Shown here one piece after another: positions 1-8,363 of a DNA stretch of 64,000 bases (positions are counted from its first letter, which is position 1; each line of letters opens with the position of its first letter). This DNA is from Flavihumibacter sp. UBA7668. Lineage in GTDB: Bacteria > Bacteroidota > Bacteroidia > Chitinophagales > Chitinophagaceae. The translations under genes and the position numbers were made by a program. Location of the stretch: positions 62,001-126,000 of the forward strand of contig NZ_DLHM01000002.1 in NCBI RefSeq assembly GCF_002483205.1. Direction: 5' to 3'. The notes below the pieces were generated by a model. That model saw only the letters and a list, made by a program, of their open reading frames with translations. It was not told where the DNA came from and searched no databases.

Positions 1-189
1 CAATTGTTCCAGCATCTCTTCCAGTTGTACCTGTTGCTGATCGGAAAGATTGGCTGCCTTTATATGCCTTACTTCCTGCCTGGGCAACCCACTAATCTTC
101 CCCAATACCATTTCTGAAATAATTCCAGCTTCCTCCTTTCCATAAAGAGGACTGAGTTGCCGGATTATATGATCACGTGGTGTAGACAA
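1..189 (-). CDS. prmC: PrmC (peptide chain release factor N5-glutamine methyltransferase), N-terminal part
   Basis: Reading leftwards from 189, 63 codons are open to the window edge. They match the helical N-terminal domain of PrmC/HemK, the SAM-dependent enzyme that methylates the GGQ glutamine of release factors: a pattern of the type LYG-x-EEA, then ISGLPRQEV and a glutamine/glutamate-rich helix. The methyltransferase domain with its NPPY motif lies outside the window. The first codon is a TTG at 189-187, directly preceded in frame by a stop (TAA), so no upstream start is possible; the next in-frame ATG would cut into the conserved helix. It is divergent from the SDR at 257. The family call is moderately secure because only the N-domain is visible. 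Confidence 0.75.
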   Translation of the reverse strand, partial: MSTPRDHIIRQLSPLYGKEEAGIISEMVLGKISGLPRQEVRHIKAANLSDQQQVQLEEMLEQL

Positions 190-256
190 TTAAATGGCTG
201 ATTTTTTGATTGGTAAAGGTAGGCAGCACTGGCCCAATTTTTTTGTAACTTTTGGC

Positions 257-1063
257 ATGAGTGAAAAAAAATTGAAAGGGCAGATCGCCCTGGTTACTGG
301 TGGAAGTTCCGGTATCGGAAAAGCCATCGCAATAGCATTGGGTGAAGCAGGTGCCGCCGTTGTAGTTAATTATGTATCGAGTTCGGATGCCGCTGAAGAA
401 GTGGCGGCTGAAATTCGGCGTGCCGGTTCAGATGCAATTGCCCTCAAGGCCGATGTTAGTAAGGAAGAAGAGGTTTTCTCTATGTTCGGGGAAATAATGC
501 AACAGTATGGCACCCTTGATATTTTAGTAAATAATGCCGGTCTCCAACAGGATGCTCCCTTTCAGGACATGACCCTTCAACAATGGCAAAAAGTGATTGA
601 TGTGAACCTGACTGGTCAGTTTTTATGTGCCAGGGAGGCGATTCGTGAATTTTTACGCCGGGGTGTACAGCCAGATCGTTCCAGAGCATGTGGAAAAATT
701 ATATGTATGAGCTCCGTGCATGAATTGATTCCCTGGGCCGGACATGTTAACTATGCCGCTTCAAAAGGAGCTATTAAAATGCTGATGCAGAGCCTCGCTC
801 AGGAATTTGGCCCCAAACAAATCAGGGTAAACAGTATTTGTCCGGGTGCCATCCGAACTCCTATTAACAGGGAGGCCTGGGAAACACCCCAGGCCTATCA
901 GTCGCTCATGAGTCTGATACCCTATAACCGGATCGGAGAACCTGATGATGTTGGCAAGCTGGCCGTTTTCCTGGCTTCAGATGATTCAGACTACATATCA
1001 GGGGCCAGCATCTTCATTGATGGAGGTATGGCCGTGTATGAAAGTTTTGCAGATGGCGGATAA
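257..1063 (+). CDS. SDR oxidoreductase, glucose 1-dehydrogenase-like
   Basis: A 268-residue classical short-chain dehydrogenase. The dinucleotide motif TGGSSGIG is at residues 14-21, NNAG at 92-95, the catalytic serine near 152 and YxxxK at Tyr166/Lys170. The C-terminal end (IDGGMAVYESFADGG) resembles glucose 1-dehydrogenase-type SDRs, which oxidise aldoses with NAD(P), but substrate cannot be fixed from sequence. The ATG at 257 gives the normal SDR N-terminus; an upstream in-frame ATG at 194 would add 21 residues without family similarity. It is divergent from prmC and followed by a cold-shock gene 38 bp downstream. Confidence 0.85.
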   Translation: MSEKKLKGQIALVTGGSSGIGKAIAIALGEAGAAVVVNYVSSSDAAEEVAAEIRRAGSDAIALKADVSKEEEVFSMFGEIMQQYGTLDILVNNAGLQQDAPFQDMTLQQWQKVIDVNLTGQFLCAREAIREFLRRGVQPDRSRACGKIICMSSVHELIPWAGHVNYAASKGAIKMLMQSLAQEFGPKQIRVNSICPGAIRTPINREAWETPQAYQSLMSLIPYNRIGEPDDVGKLAVFLASDDSDYISGASIFIDGGMAVYESFADGG

Positions 1064-1101
1064 AATTCCGACCTTCATTGTAAATCAAATAAGTTTCGCG
1101 T

Positions 1102-1557
1102 ATGGCCAGATCGAAAGAATCGTTCAATAAGAAGGAAATGGAAAAGAAGCGGGCAAAGAAGAAGCAGGAGAAAGAAGAACGTAAAGATGAGCGGAAGCAG
1201 GATGCAAAAAAAGGGAAGTCATTGGAAGATATGATGGCCTATATTGATGCGGATGGCAATATTGTTAGTACACCACCGGATCCATCTGCAAAAGTGGAAG
1301 TTAATGCAGAAGATATTCAGATAAGCATACCAAAACAGGCAGAATTATCCCCTGAAGACCTGATCCGTTCCGGAATTATTTCTTTCATGAATGAAGCAAA
1401 GGGATTCGGATTTATCCGTGATTTGCAAACCCAGGAAAGTATTTTCGTACATGTAAATGAAATGCAAACCCGTCTGGGTGAAAACGATAAAGTAAATTTT
1501 GAAGTGGTAAGTGGTCCTAAAGGTTACAGTGCCATCAATGTACGCAAGATGAAATAA
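1102..1557 (+). CDS. Cold-shock-domain protein with basic N-terminal extension
   Basis: The last 64 residues of this 151-aa protein form a cold-shock domain, an OB fold that binds single-stranded RNA or DNA. RNP1 reads KGFGFI at 100-105 and RNP2 reads IFVHV at 114-118. The first 40 residues are almost entirely Lys/Arg/Glu and probably form a charged helix that adds nucleic-acid contacts. A short linker (residues 41-85) joins them. This architecture is common in Bacteroidota and differs from the 70-aa CspA type. A likely role is RNA chaperoning; its condition of use is unknown. Confidence 0.9.
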   Translation: MARSKESFNKKEMEKKRAKKKQEKEERKDERKQDAKKGKSLEDMMAYIDADGNIVSTPPDPSAKVEVNAEDIQISIPKQAELSPEDLIRSGIISFMNEAKGFGFIRDLQTQESIFVHVNEMQTRLGENDKVNFEVVSGPKGYSAINVRKMK

Positions 1558-1575
1558 GTTCAATGTTCGGCGGCC

Positions 1576-2166
1576 ATGTTAAAGAAACGATTCAAGCGGA
1601 CCCTGCGTTATTCAAAATATATCTACTACAAGGAAACTCTCGTAAATAGAGAAGAAAAATTTTGGTCCTTCCTGGGTTCTTTTATCGGTATCGGAATTAT
1701 TGCATTCTGGCAAAATTACCAGCTGGAAGATTCGGACAGTCTTTTTCTCATTGGTTCATTCGGGGCCTCCAGTGTTCTGGTTTATGGGATAATTCAAAGT
1801 CCACTTGCACAACCCCGTAATTTAATTGGCGGACACCTGATTTCTGCTTTTGTTGGTGTCAGTGTTCAATTATTATTACCGGATATAATTTGGCTTACAG
1901 CACCGTTGGCGGTTTCACTTTCTATTATTGCGATGCAATTCACGAAAACGCTGCATCCACCCGGAGGTGCAACCGCCCTGTTGGCTGTTATCGGTTCAGA
2001 GAAAATAAAGGTGCTGGGGTATTCTTATATACTTTTCCCGGTTTTAAGCGGAGCACTGGTTTTATTATTGGTTGCCCTGATTTTCAATAATATTACACCC
2101 AATCGCCGATACCCAATCAATAGAAATTATAAAAAAAGGATCAGGAAGCTGTTATTGCTTCGATGA
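1576..2166 (+). CDS. HPP family integral membrane protein
   Basis: A 196-aa protein with an HPP-family core: several hydrophobic helices and the signature LHPPGGATAL near the middle. A basic N-terminus (residues 1-30) and a strongly basic tail (NRRYPINRNYKKRIRK) frame the membrane part, which suggests cytoplasmic ends. Some HPP proteins are implicated in nitrite or anion transport, but the bacterial family is largely uncharacterised. It starts 19 bp after the cold-shock gene and may be cotranscribed with it. Confidence 0.8.
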   Translation: MLKKRFKRTLRYSKYIYYKETLVNREEKFWSFLGSFIGIGIIAFWQNYQLEDSDSLFLIGSFGASSVLVYGIIQSPLAQPRNLIGGHLISAFVGVSVQLLLPDIIWLTAPLAVSLSIIAMQFTKTLHPPGGATALLAVIGSEKIKVLGYSYILFPVLSGALVLLLVALIFNNITPNRRYPINRNYKKRIRKLLLLR

Positions 2167-2201
2167 TCCAGGTTTGGACTTTTTTTATCAGCTGTTGTTC
2201 C

Positions 2202-2603
2202 CTAGCTCCCTCTATAGGTTGAATAGCTATAAGGAGTTACTACAATGGGGATATGATAATGTTCTCTTTTTTTTATTTCAAAAACTACCGGAATGAAAGG
2301 ATATATAGGATCTACTCCTTTCTGAACAAAATAAGGTCGAATAAAAAAACTGAGTCGGTAAACACCAGCATGCTCCCTGCCTTCCAGAAAATTCCCAATT
2401 CGGCCATTTTTATCCGTTACCAACTGCCCAATTTTTGACCAGCTAACCGGGCTATCCTGCTTCTCAAGCAAAACATCTACGCCTTGTGCGGGTTTCCCAG
2501 ACCAGGTATCCAATATATGTGTACTTAACTGAAATACTTTGTCAGACTGAGAATAACCTGAATAATAAATAAGCAATGCTGTAAAGAGGAAAAGCTGTTT
2601 CAT
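2202..2603 (-). CDS. uraH: Secreted 5-hydroxyisourate hydrolase (transthyretin-like)
   Basis: A 133-aa protein that hydrolyses 5-hydroxyisourate, the product of urate oxidation. The mature part shows the family hallmarks: His29 in STHILD, Arg68 in KNGRIG, His115/His117 in EHYHIP and the C-terminal tetrapeptide YRGS at 130-133. Residues 1-19 form a signal peptide (hydrophobic, ending SGYSQS), so the enzyme should act in the periplasm. No other purine-catabolism gene is nearby. The gene converges with the HPP gene and is divergent from the lysine-rich protein at 2686. Confidence 0.9.
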   Translation of the reverse strand: MKQLFLFTALLIYYSGYSQSDKVFQLSTHILDTWSGKPAQGVDVLLEKQDSPVSWSKIGQLVTDKNGRIGNFLEGREHAGVYRLSFFIRPYFVQKGVDPIYPFIPVVFEIKKREHYHIPIVVTPYSYSTYRGS

Positions 2604-2685
2604 TTTAACGTTTATTGGTTAACTTAAACGGGCCTGAATTGTTTGTTAGAAAGTATATATTCACATTTTTTTTTAAACTGACACT

Positions 2686-2970
2686 ATGAATTGGATTAAA
2701 CGAATAGGGCTTTTAGTGCTGGTAATGTTCTCCGTAATGGCTGGACCGGTTACAGCACAGGCGCAGACAGATAATTTGAAAAAACAGCATAAAAGTGTTT
2801 CCAAGGCAGAGCGAAAAGCAAAAAAATCTGCCAAAAAAGCCAAAAAGCACAAAAAGAGATTGAATAAATCTCAAAAGAAATTGAAAAAGGAGAAGAAAAG
2901 GCAGGAAAAAAACCTTCGTCGCCAGCAAAGGGAACTTCGTAAATCAGTAGGTACCTCTCCGGTTGAATAG
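2686..2970 (+). CDS. Small secreted lysine-rich protein of unknown function
   Basis: A 94-aa protein with a clear signal peptide (residues 1-26, cleavage near AQAQ) followed by about 60 residues in which roughly half are Lys or Arg, with AKKSAKKAKKHKKR-like repeats; charge continues as KKEKKRQEKNLRRQQRE. The mature part looks like a single long charged helix exposed to the periplasm. No family was recognised. The base composition (A-rich) follows from the lysine content. It might bind nucleic acid, LPS or another polyanion, but this is only inference. Confidence 0.6.
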   Translation: MNWIKRIGLLVLVMFSVMAGPVTAQAQTDNLKKQHKSVSKAERKAKKSAKKAKKHKKRLNKSQKKLKKEKKRQEKNLRRQQRELRKSVGTSPVE

Positions 2971-3011
2971 TTGTTATTTTTTTACTATTTTGTCTGCTCA
3001 AACTCGAACCT

Positions 3012-3767
3012 ATGGCATTTTTTAAATCCGGGAATCCGGCACTTTCAGAAAAAAAATTTGAAGCTTCATTAGTTGGTCACAGTTCAGAAACGATGACCGA
3101 AAGAGGCACCATGAACAAATTTATTTTCCTGTTCTTTTTGTTAATGTCCTCCGCACTGCTAACCTGGAAAGCCTATTTTGAAGGGGTAAACGTTATGCCC
3201 TGGGTTATTGGATCAGCCATAGTCGGCCTGATTCTGGCCCTTGTAATCAGCTTTCGTCCGCAATGGGGCGCGTATGCTGCACCAGTTTATGGGCTGGTTA
3301 AAGGTGTATTTGTGGGTGGTATTTCTGCTGTTTATTCTGATGCATTTGCAGCAGCTGCTCCCGGGATTGTTATGCAGGCAGTTGGATTAACTTTTGGAAC
3401 CGTAATCGCTATGTATGTTTTATATCGTACCGGAATAATTAAGGCAACAGAACGATTTAAATCAATTGTATTCACAGCTACGGCAGGAATTGCTATATTT
3501 TATTTAATTGCAATGGTGCTGCGTATTTTTGGCGTAGATATCGCGTTTTTACACGAAGGCAGTTTGTTGGGAATTGGCTTTTCACTTTTCGTTGTAGCCA
3601 TTGCTGCACTTAATCTGATTCTTGATTTTGACATGATCGATTCCGGCGTAAAAATGGGTGCTCCAAAATATATGGAATGGTTTGGTGCTTTTGGATTAAT
3701 GGTAACCATTATCTGGTTATATGTTGAGATGCTTCGTTTATTAAGTAAACTTAGCAGTCGCGATTAA
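3012..3767 (+). CDS. Bax inhibitor-1/YccA family membrane protein
   Basis: A 251-aa protein with a short hydrophilic N-terminus (about 40 residues, containing MTERGTMNKF) and seven predicted membrane helices, the topology of the BI-1/YccA (TMBIM) family. The N-terminal pattern and the sequence near the last helices (DFDMIDSGVKMGAPKYMEWFGAFGL) match the bacterial YccA-like branch. Members act as pH-gated cation leaks or modulators of membrane proteases; the role here is not known. It is convergent with the radical SAM gene, four bases apart. Confidence 0.88.
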   Translation: MAFFKSGNPALSEKKFEASLVGHSSETMTERGTMNKFIFLFFLLMSSALLTWKAYFEGVNVMPWVIGSAIVGLILALVISFRPQWGAYAAPVYGLVKGVFVGGISAVYSDAFAAAAPGIVMQAVGLTFGTVIAMYVLYRTGIIKATERFKSIVFTATAGIAIFYLIAMVLRIFGVDIAFLHEGSLLGIGFSLFVVAIAALNLILDFDMIDSGVKMGAPKYMEWFGAFGLMVTIIWLYVEMLRLLSKLSSRD

Positions 3768-3770
3768 AAT

Positions 3771-6113
3771 TTAAAATTGGAGCAAACCTGCTTTATACAA
3801 TGAATTCATTGGTTTGTTATCCCAGAATAATTCAAAATCGGGTAAACCGGCAGCATCATAAGAGGATTGAATTTCCTGCCTGGTGATGATTTTGTTGGTA
3901 TTTAACTGCAGAAGAGGGAGAATGCTTATTAACCATTTTCCCTCTTCTGGTTGAAGCCGGATTGAATGGGTTGCCTGTGCTGTTTCAAAATTCAGCTCCA
4001 TTAATTCCCACTGCTGGCCTTTTTTGGATTTCGTAACAATTTCAGTGGTTGGCAATTCCCCAATAAAAATAATTTTCGTTTCCGGTTTGGTGGCAGCCAA
4101 TTCTTCTACCTCCAATACTTTTTCGATATAATCCGGTGGAATACTGGTCTTCGGTATTTTGAAGTCAAACCATTTGTGTAGCGGGTAATCCAGGCAGTTG
4201 CCATGCATAAAATTCAGCAATGATTTTTTCAAACCATACCCATAGGCTGCATGATCTGCCCCTGTTGGGTCTTCATGTTCCACATCATTATCTGCAAATT
4301 CAATCAGTACCGGCTTTACTGCCCTGACCTTGAATTTTTCCGGATCCAGACCAACCGGACTATGAGCCGTCATGGTGAATTGATGCCAGAAAGCACTTTG
4401 CAAAACACCGGTTACAAATAACTGGCGAACCATTTCCAGTGAATCAATGGTCTCCTGATCTGTTTGCGTAGGGAATCCATACATAAGGTAGGCATGTACC
4501 ATAATTCCTGCTTCGGTAAAGTGCTTATTTACCTTCGCTACCTGAGCCACGGTAATGCCTTTATCGATCAATGCCAGTAGTCGGTCCGATGCAACTTCCA
4601 ATCCGCCAGATACACCAATGCAGCCAGCTGCTTTGAGCAGAAGGCAAAGATCTCTCGTGAAACTTTTTTCGAACCGGATATTGGTCCACCAGCTAACCAC
4701 CAATTTTCTTTTCAGTATTTCCATGGCCAGAGCACGCATGAGTGCGGGAGGTGCGGCTTCATCTACAAAATGGAATCCGTTATTACCTGTTTGCTGTATA
4801 AGTTCTTCCATTCTGTCTGCAATCAGACTTGCTGCAACAGGCTCGTATATCCGAATATAATCAAGACTGATATCACAAAAAGTGCACTTACCCCAATAGC
4901 AACCATGTGCCATGGTCAGTTTATTCCATCTTCCGTCACTCCATAAAGAATGCATCGGGTTGATGATCTCAATTGCCTGGATATATAAATCGAGGGGAAG
5001 TCCGGAATAGTCCGGTGTGCCAGTTTCAGTCTGTTTATAATCACGGCAGCTGGAATTCTGAATAAAACTGATTGTGCCATCCTGAAGCAGGAACGTTCTT
5101 TTCAATTCACTAACCGGGATTTTTCCATCGAGATAAGAAAGCAATTGTTCAATTGGAGCTTCGCCGTCATCCAGGGTTATAAAGTCAAGAAATTCAAATA
5201 CGCGTTTATCTTTGAGTGAGCGCAATTCCGTATTCGGAAATCCTCCACCCATTGCAATTTTTATTTGCGGATGATGTTTTTTCAGGTATTGACCACATCG
5301 TAATGCGGCAAAAAGATTGCCGGGAAATGGAACCGAAAATGCAATCAGCCCGGGTTGATAATGGTGGATATATTCCTCCATCAATTCGAGCATTTTTTGG
5401 TCTATAAAGCCTGGTGGTTTTTGAAGATAGGTATAAAGCTCATCAAACTGATTGGCTGACCTTGCCAGTTTCTCTGCATACCGGCTGAAACCAAAATGTT
5501 CATCAATGGATTCCTGAATAAAATCGGAGAGGTCTTCCAGGTACATAGTGCCAAGGTGTTTAGCCTTGTCCTGGGTTCCCATGGCACCAAATGCCCAGGA
5601 AAGATCATCAAGTTGGGCAAAGCGACCGGCTTCCGGAAGGAAGTTTCTCCTGGCAATCCGGTGTGCCAATGTTGGCTCTTTTCCCTGAAGAAAACGGATC
5701 AGTTCATCTATTGTTTGAATATAGCTGTGTCGGAGACGATAAATTCTATTTGCATTGGCACTGCGTTCAACTGACGGATCAACCTGTTCAAATAATTCAG
5801 TTAATCCCCCGCTGCTAAATACAGCCAGGGTAAGGTCTATTCCGAGGTCTGCCTGTGCAGAAGGAATTCCTTTTGTGTTCAGGAAACCCTTCAAATAGGC
5901 CGTTGCAGGGTAAGGCGTATTTAACTGCGTAAATGGAGGAGTTACAAGAAATACCGCTGTGCTCAAAAAATCCAGTTTAGCTGGCAAATTTACCCCATTA
6001 AGGGCAGTATCAGAAATATCCTGTTTTTCATTCAATATGATTTTAGCAGAAGGTGTCAAAAAATTGACAAATTGGCAAGCTGGCTTTAAAAATATCCTAT
6101 CTTTCGCTGGCAT
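3771..6113 (-). CDS. B12-binding-domain-type radical SAM protein
   Basis: A 780-aa protein. Residues about 50-390 resemble the cobalamin-binding half of B12-dependent radical SAM proteins (PPFTQLNTPYPATAYLKGFL, then GGGFPNTELR and LDDGEAPIEQL), although no DxHxxG base-off motif is evident. The radical SAM barrel follows, with its [4Fe-4S] cysteines at 405, 410 and 413. Their spacing is CX4CX2C, not the usual CX3CX2C. Later, GGLEVASDRLLALIDKGI and YGFPTQTDQET are typical barrel strands. Substrate is unknown. The start is uncertain: ATG at 6113 follows a TTG at 6116, and a TGTCAA-N4-TTGACA repeat inside the first codons suggests the true start may be further in. Confidence 0.75.
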   Translation of the reverse strand: MPAKDRIFLKPACQFVNFLTPSAKIILNEKQDISDTALNGVNLPAKLDFLSTAVFLVTPPFTQLNTPYPATAYLKGFLNTKGIPSAQADLGIDLTLAVFSSGGLTELFEQVDPSVERSANANRIYRLRHSYIQTIDELIRFLQGKEPTLAHRIARRNFLPEAGRFAQLDDLSWAFGAMGTQDKAKHLGTMYLEDLSDFIQESIDEHFGFSRYAEKLARSANQFDELYTYLQKPPGFIDQKMLELMEEYIHHYQPGLIAFSVPFPGNLFAALRCGQYLKKHHPQIKIAMGGGFPNTELRSLKDKRVFEFLDFITLDDGEAPIEQLLSYLDGKIPVSELKRTFLLQDGTISFIQNSSCRDYKQTETGTPDYSGLPLDLYIQAIEIINPMHSLWSDGRWNKLTMAHGCYWGKCTFCDISLDYIRIYEPVAASLIADRMEELIQQTGNNGFHFVDEAAPPALMRALAMEILKRKLVVSWWTNIRFEKSFTRDLCLLLKAAGCIGVSGGLEVASDRLLALIDKGITVAQVAKVNKHFTEAGIMVHAYLMYGFPTQTDQETIDSLEMVRQLFVTGVLQSAFWHQFTMTAHSPVGLDPEKFKVRAVKPVLIEFADNDVEHEDPTGADHAAYGYGLKKSLLNFMHGNCLDYPLHKWFDFKIPKTSIPPDYIEKVLEVEELAATKPETKIIFIGELPTTEIVTKSKKGQQWELMELNFETAQATHSIRLQPEEGKWLISILPLLQLNTNKIITRQEIQSSYDAAGLPDFELFWDNKPMNSLYKAGLLQF

Positions 6114-6138
6114 CAATTGATCAAAGAATCTGCAAGTT

Positions 6139-6636
6139 ATGGACCGACGTCAGGTGATCCGGCATTTTTTAGTAGTAGGCGCAGGGATGGCATTTATTCC
6201 CTCCTGTGTTTATAAGGAAGGTAAAGTTTCTATTCAGTTAAAATCCATTCAGGTTACACCCGCACAGGAACAGTTTTTAAAAGAACTGGCGGATGCTATG
6301 ATTCCACCCACTGATACACCCGGAGCTGCTGAATTGGGCAGCCATCTTTTTGCACTAAAAATGGTGGATGATTGTTTTGTAAAAGAAGAACAGGAAGCAT
6401 TTGTTGCAGGTTTGAAAAAACTGCAATCAGAAAAAGCAGAGCCTGTTTCATTAATGGCCACAGCTGAAAAAAATAAGCAGAAAGAGGAACTTGCATTTCT
6501 GAAATCTTTCAGGAGACTGGTAATTCAGGGCTACACGCAATCCGAATATGTGATGACCAATTTACTGCCGTATCAATTGGTGCCGGGTAAATATTATGGC
6601 TGCGTTGATCGGAACAGCACAACTTCAAAATCATAA
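6139..6636 (+). CDS. Gluconate 2-dehydrogenase subunit 3 family protein
   Basis: A 165-aa exported protein similar to the small subunit 3 of membrane GMC sugar dehydrogenases. The N-terminus MDRRQVIRHFLVVGAGMAFIPSC combines a twin-arginine-like pair (RR at 3-4) with a possible lipobox Cys23. The core IPPTDTPGAAELG is typical of the family, where it precedes the conserved helical part. It ends two bases before the GMC oxidoreductase, so the two are almost certainly one complex. The subunit is thought to help fold or export the flavoprotein. Confidence 0.85.
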   Translation: MDRRQVIRHFLVVGAGMAFIPSCVYKEGKVSIQLKSIQVTPAQEQFLKELADAMIPPTDTPGAAELGSHLFALKMVDDCFVKEEQEAFVAGLKKLQSEKAEPVSLMATAEKNKQKEELAFLKSFRRLVIQGYTQSEYVMTNLLPYQLVPGKYYGCVDRNSTTSKS

Positions 6637-6638
6637 GT

Positions 6639-8351
6639 ATGGGGTATTTGAATACAAAGGGTGTAAAGGAGAATTCCTTTGATGTTATCATTGTCGGCTC
6701 CGGAATCAGTGGAGGCTGGGCAGCCAAAGAATTTACAGAAAAAGGATTGAAAACCCTGGTGCTGGAAAGGGGTAGGGATGTAAAGCATCTGAAAGATTAT
6801 CCAACTACCAATAAAATGCCCTGGGAGCTCGAACATCGCGGACAGTTAACCCGTGAAATTATAGAAGCGAACCCCGTGGTTAGTAAATGTTATGCATTCC
6901 GTGAAGATGCATTGCATTTTTTTGTGAAGGATAAAGAACATCCCTATGTTCAGGAAAAACCATTCGACTGGATACGGGGATATCAGGTGGGTGGAAAATC
7001 GTTGTTATGGGCAAGGCAAACCCAGCGGTGGAGTGAATATGATTTTGAAGGTCCTGCAAGAGATGGTTTTGCGGTGGATTGGCCTATCCGTTACAAAGAC
7101 CTGGCACCCTGGTACAGTTATGTAGAAAAATTTGCCGGTATTTCAGGTAATAAAGACGGGTTGGATATTTTGCCGGATGGAGAATTTTTGCCCGCTATGG
7201 AAATGAATTGTGTGGAAGATTATTTTTCTAAAAAGATGGCAGCAGCCTATACCAATCGTCCGGTTATTATTGGACGGGCTGCTCATATTACTGCACCTCA
7301 GCCCATTCATCTGGAGCAGGGCAGGGCGCAATGCCAGAACAGAAATCTCTGCCAGCGTGGTTGTCCGTTTGGTGGATATTTCAGTAGTAATAGTTCTACT
7401 ATTCCCTGGGCGATGCGAACCGGAAATCTGACCTTGCGTCCGAATTCAGTTGTGCATTCCATCATTTATGACGATGCCAAACAAAAAGCAACCGGCGTTC
7501 GGGTGATCGATGCCGTCACAAAGGAAGCCACGGAATATTTTGCTCCGGTTTTGTTTGTAAATGCTGCTGCGTTAAATACGAACCTGATTTTATTGAATTC
7601 CACTTCTTCCCGCTTTCCACAGGGCTTGGGTAATGATAATGGTTTACTTGGGAAATACGTGGCTTTTCACAATTACAGGGCAAGGGTATCTGCAGTGTAT
7701 GAGGGCTTTGCTGACAAAACAACTTCAGGAGGCCGTCGGCCAAACAGCGGATATATTCCCCGTTTCAGGAATGTGAAAAAACAGGAAACTGATTTTTTAC
7801 GCGGATATGCTGCTGGTTTTGGTGCTTATCGCCCAAATCAGGGAGCAGATGGATGGGGGGAAGAATTAAAGAAGAATCTCTTGAATCCTAAACCAGGTCC
7901 CTGGCAGGTCGGTTCCCATATGATGGGTGAAACTATTCCCAAAGAAACAGGCCGGGTGAGCCTGGATGCCGATCAAAAGGATGAATGGGGCGTGCCGCTG
8001 CTGAATATCAATATAGAATATGATCAGAACGATGAAAAAATGGTAAAAGATTATCTGGAACAGATGACAGAAATGTTTACACTGGCTGGATTTAAGAATA
8101 TTGAAACAGCTGATTCCAAACAGGCACCAGGATTGGATATTCATGAAATGGGCGGGGTGCGGATGGGGAATGATCCCAAAACATCGTTGTTGAATAAATG
8201 GAATCAACTCCATCATTGCAAAAATGTATTTGTAACGGATGGTGCCTGCATGACGTCTACCGCAACACAAAATCCCAGTTTAACCTATATGGCCCTCACT
8301 GCAAGGGCAGTCGATTATGCATTTAAAGCGCTAAAAGCCGGAGATTTGTAG
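6639..8351 (+). CDS. GMC family FAD oxidoreductase (sugar/alcohol dehydrogenase)
   Basis: A 570-aa flavoprotein. FAD is bound by the Rossmann motif IIVGSGISGG (17-26) and ERG at the end of strand 2. A cluster Cys232, Cys238, Cys242 (CQNRNLCQRGCP) is typical of the membrane-dehydrogenase branch. The C-terminal GMC signature (HEMGGVRMG, then TQNPSLTYMALTARA) contains the catalytic His and Asn. It has no signal peptide of its own and may be exported with the RR-containing subunit 3 encoded immediately upstream. It probably oxidises a sugar or polyol; no cytochrome c subunit lies nearby, so the electron acceptor is unclear. Confidence 0.88.
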   Translation: MGYLNTKGVKENSFDVIIVGSGISGGWAAKEFTEKGLKTLVLERGRDVKHLKDYPTTNKMPWELEHRGQLTREIIEANPVVSKCYAFREDALHFFVKDKEHPYVQEKPFDWIRGYQVGGKSLLWARQTQRWSEYDFEGPARDGFAVDWPIRYKDLAPWYSYVEKFAGISGNKDGLDILPDGEFLPAMEMNCVEDYFSKKMAAAYTNRPVIIGRAAHITAPQPIHLEQGRAQCQNRNLCQRGCPFGGYFSSNSSTIPWAMRTGNLTLRPNSVVHSIIYDDAKQKATGVRVIDAVTKEATEYFAPVLFVNAAALNTNLILLNSTSSRFPQGLGNDNGLLGKYVAFHNYRARVSAVYEGFADKTTSGGRRPNSGYIPRFRNVKKQETDFLRGYAAGFGAYRPNQGADGWGEELKKNLLNPKPGPWQVGSHMMGETIPKETGRVSLDADQKDEWGVPLLNINIEYDQNDEKMVKDYLEQMTEMFTLAGFKNIETADSKQAPGLDIHEMGGVRMGNDPKTSLLNKWNQLHHCKNVFVTDGACMTSTATQNPSLTYMALTARAVDYAFKALKAGDL

Positions 8352-8363
8352 GAAATTACCCGC

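Noticed and set aside
194..256. Upstream in-frame ATG of the SDR gene
   Set aside because: The 21 extra residues do not resemble SDR N-termini; the ATG at 257 does.
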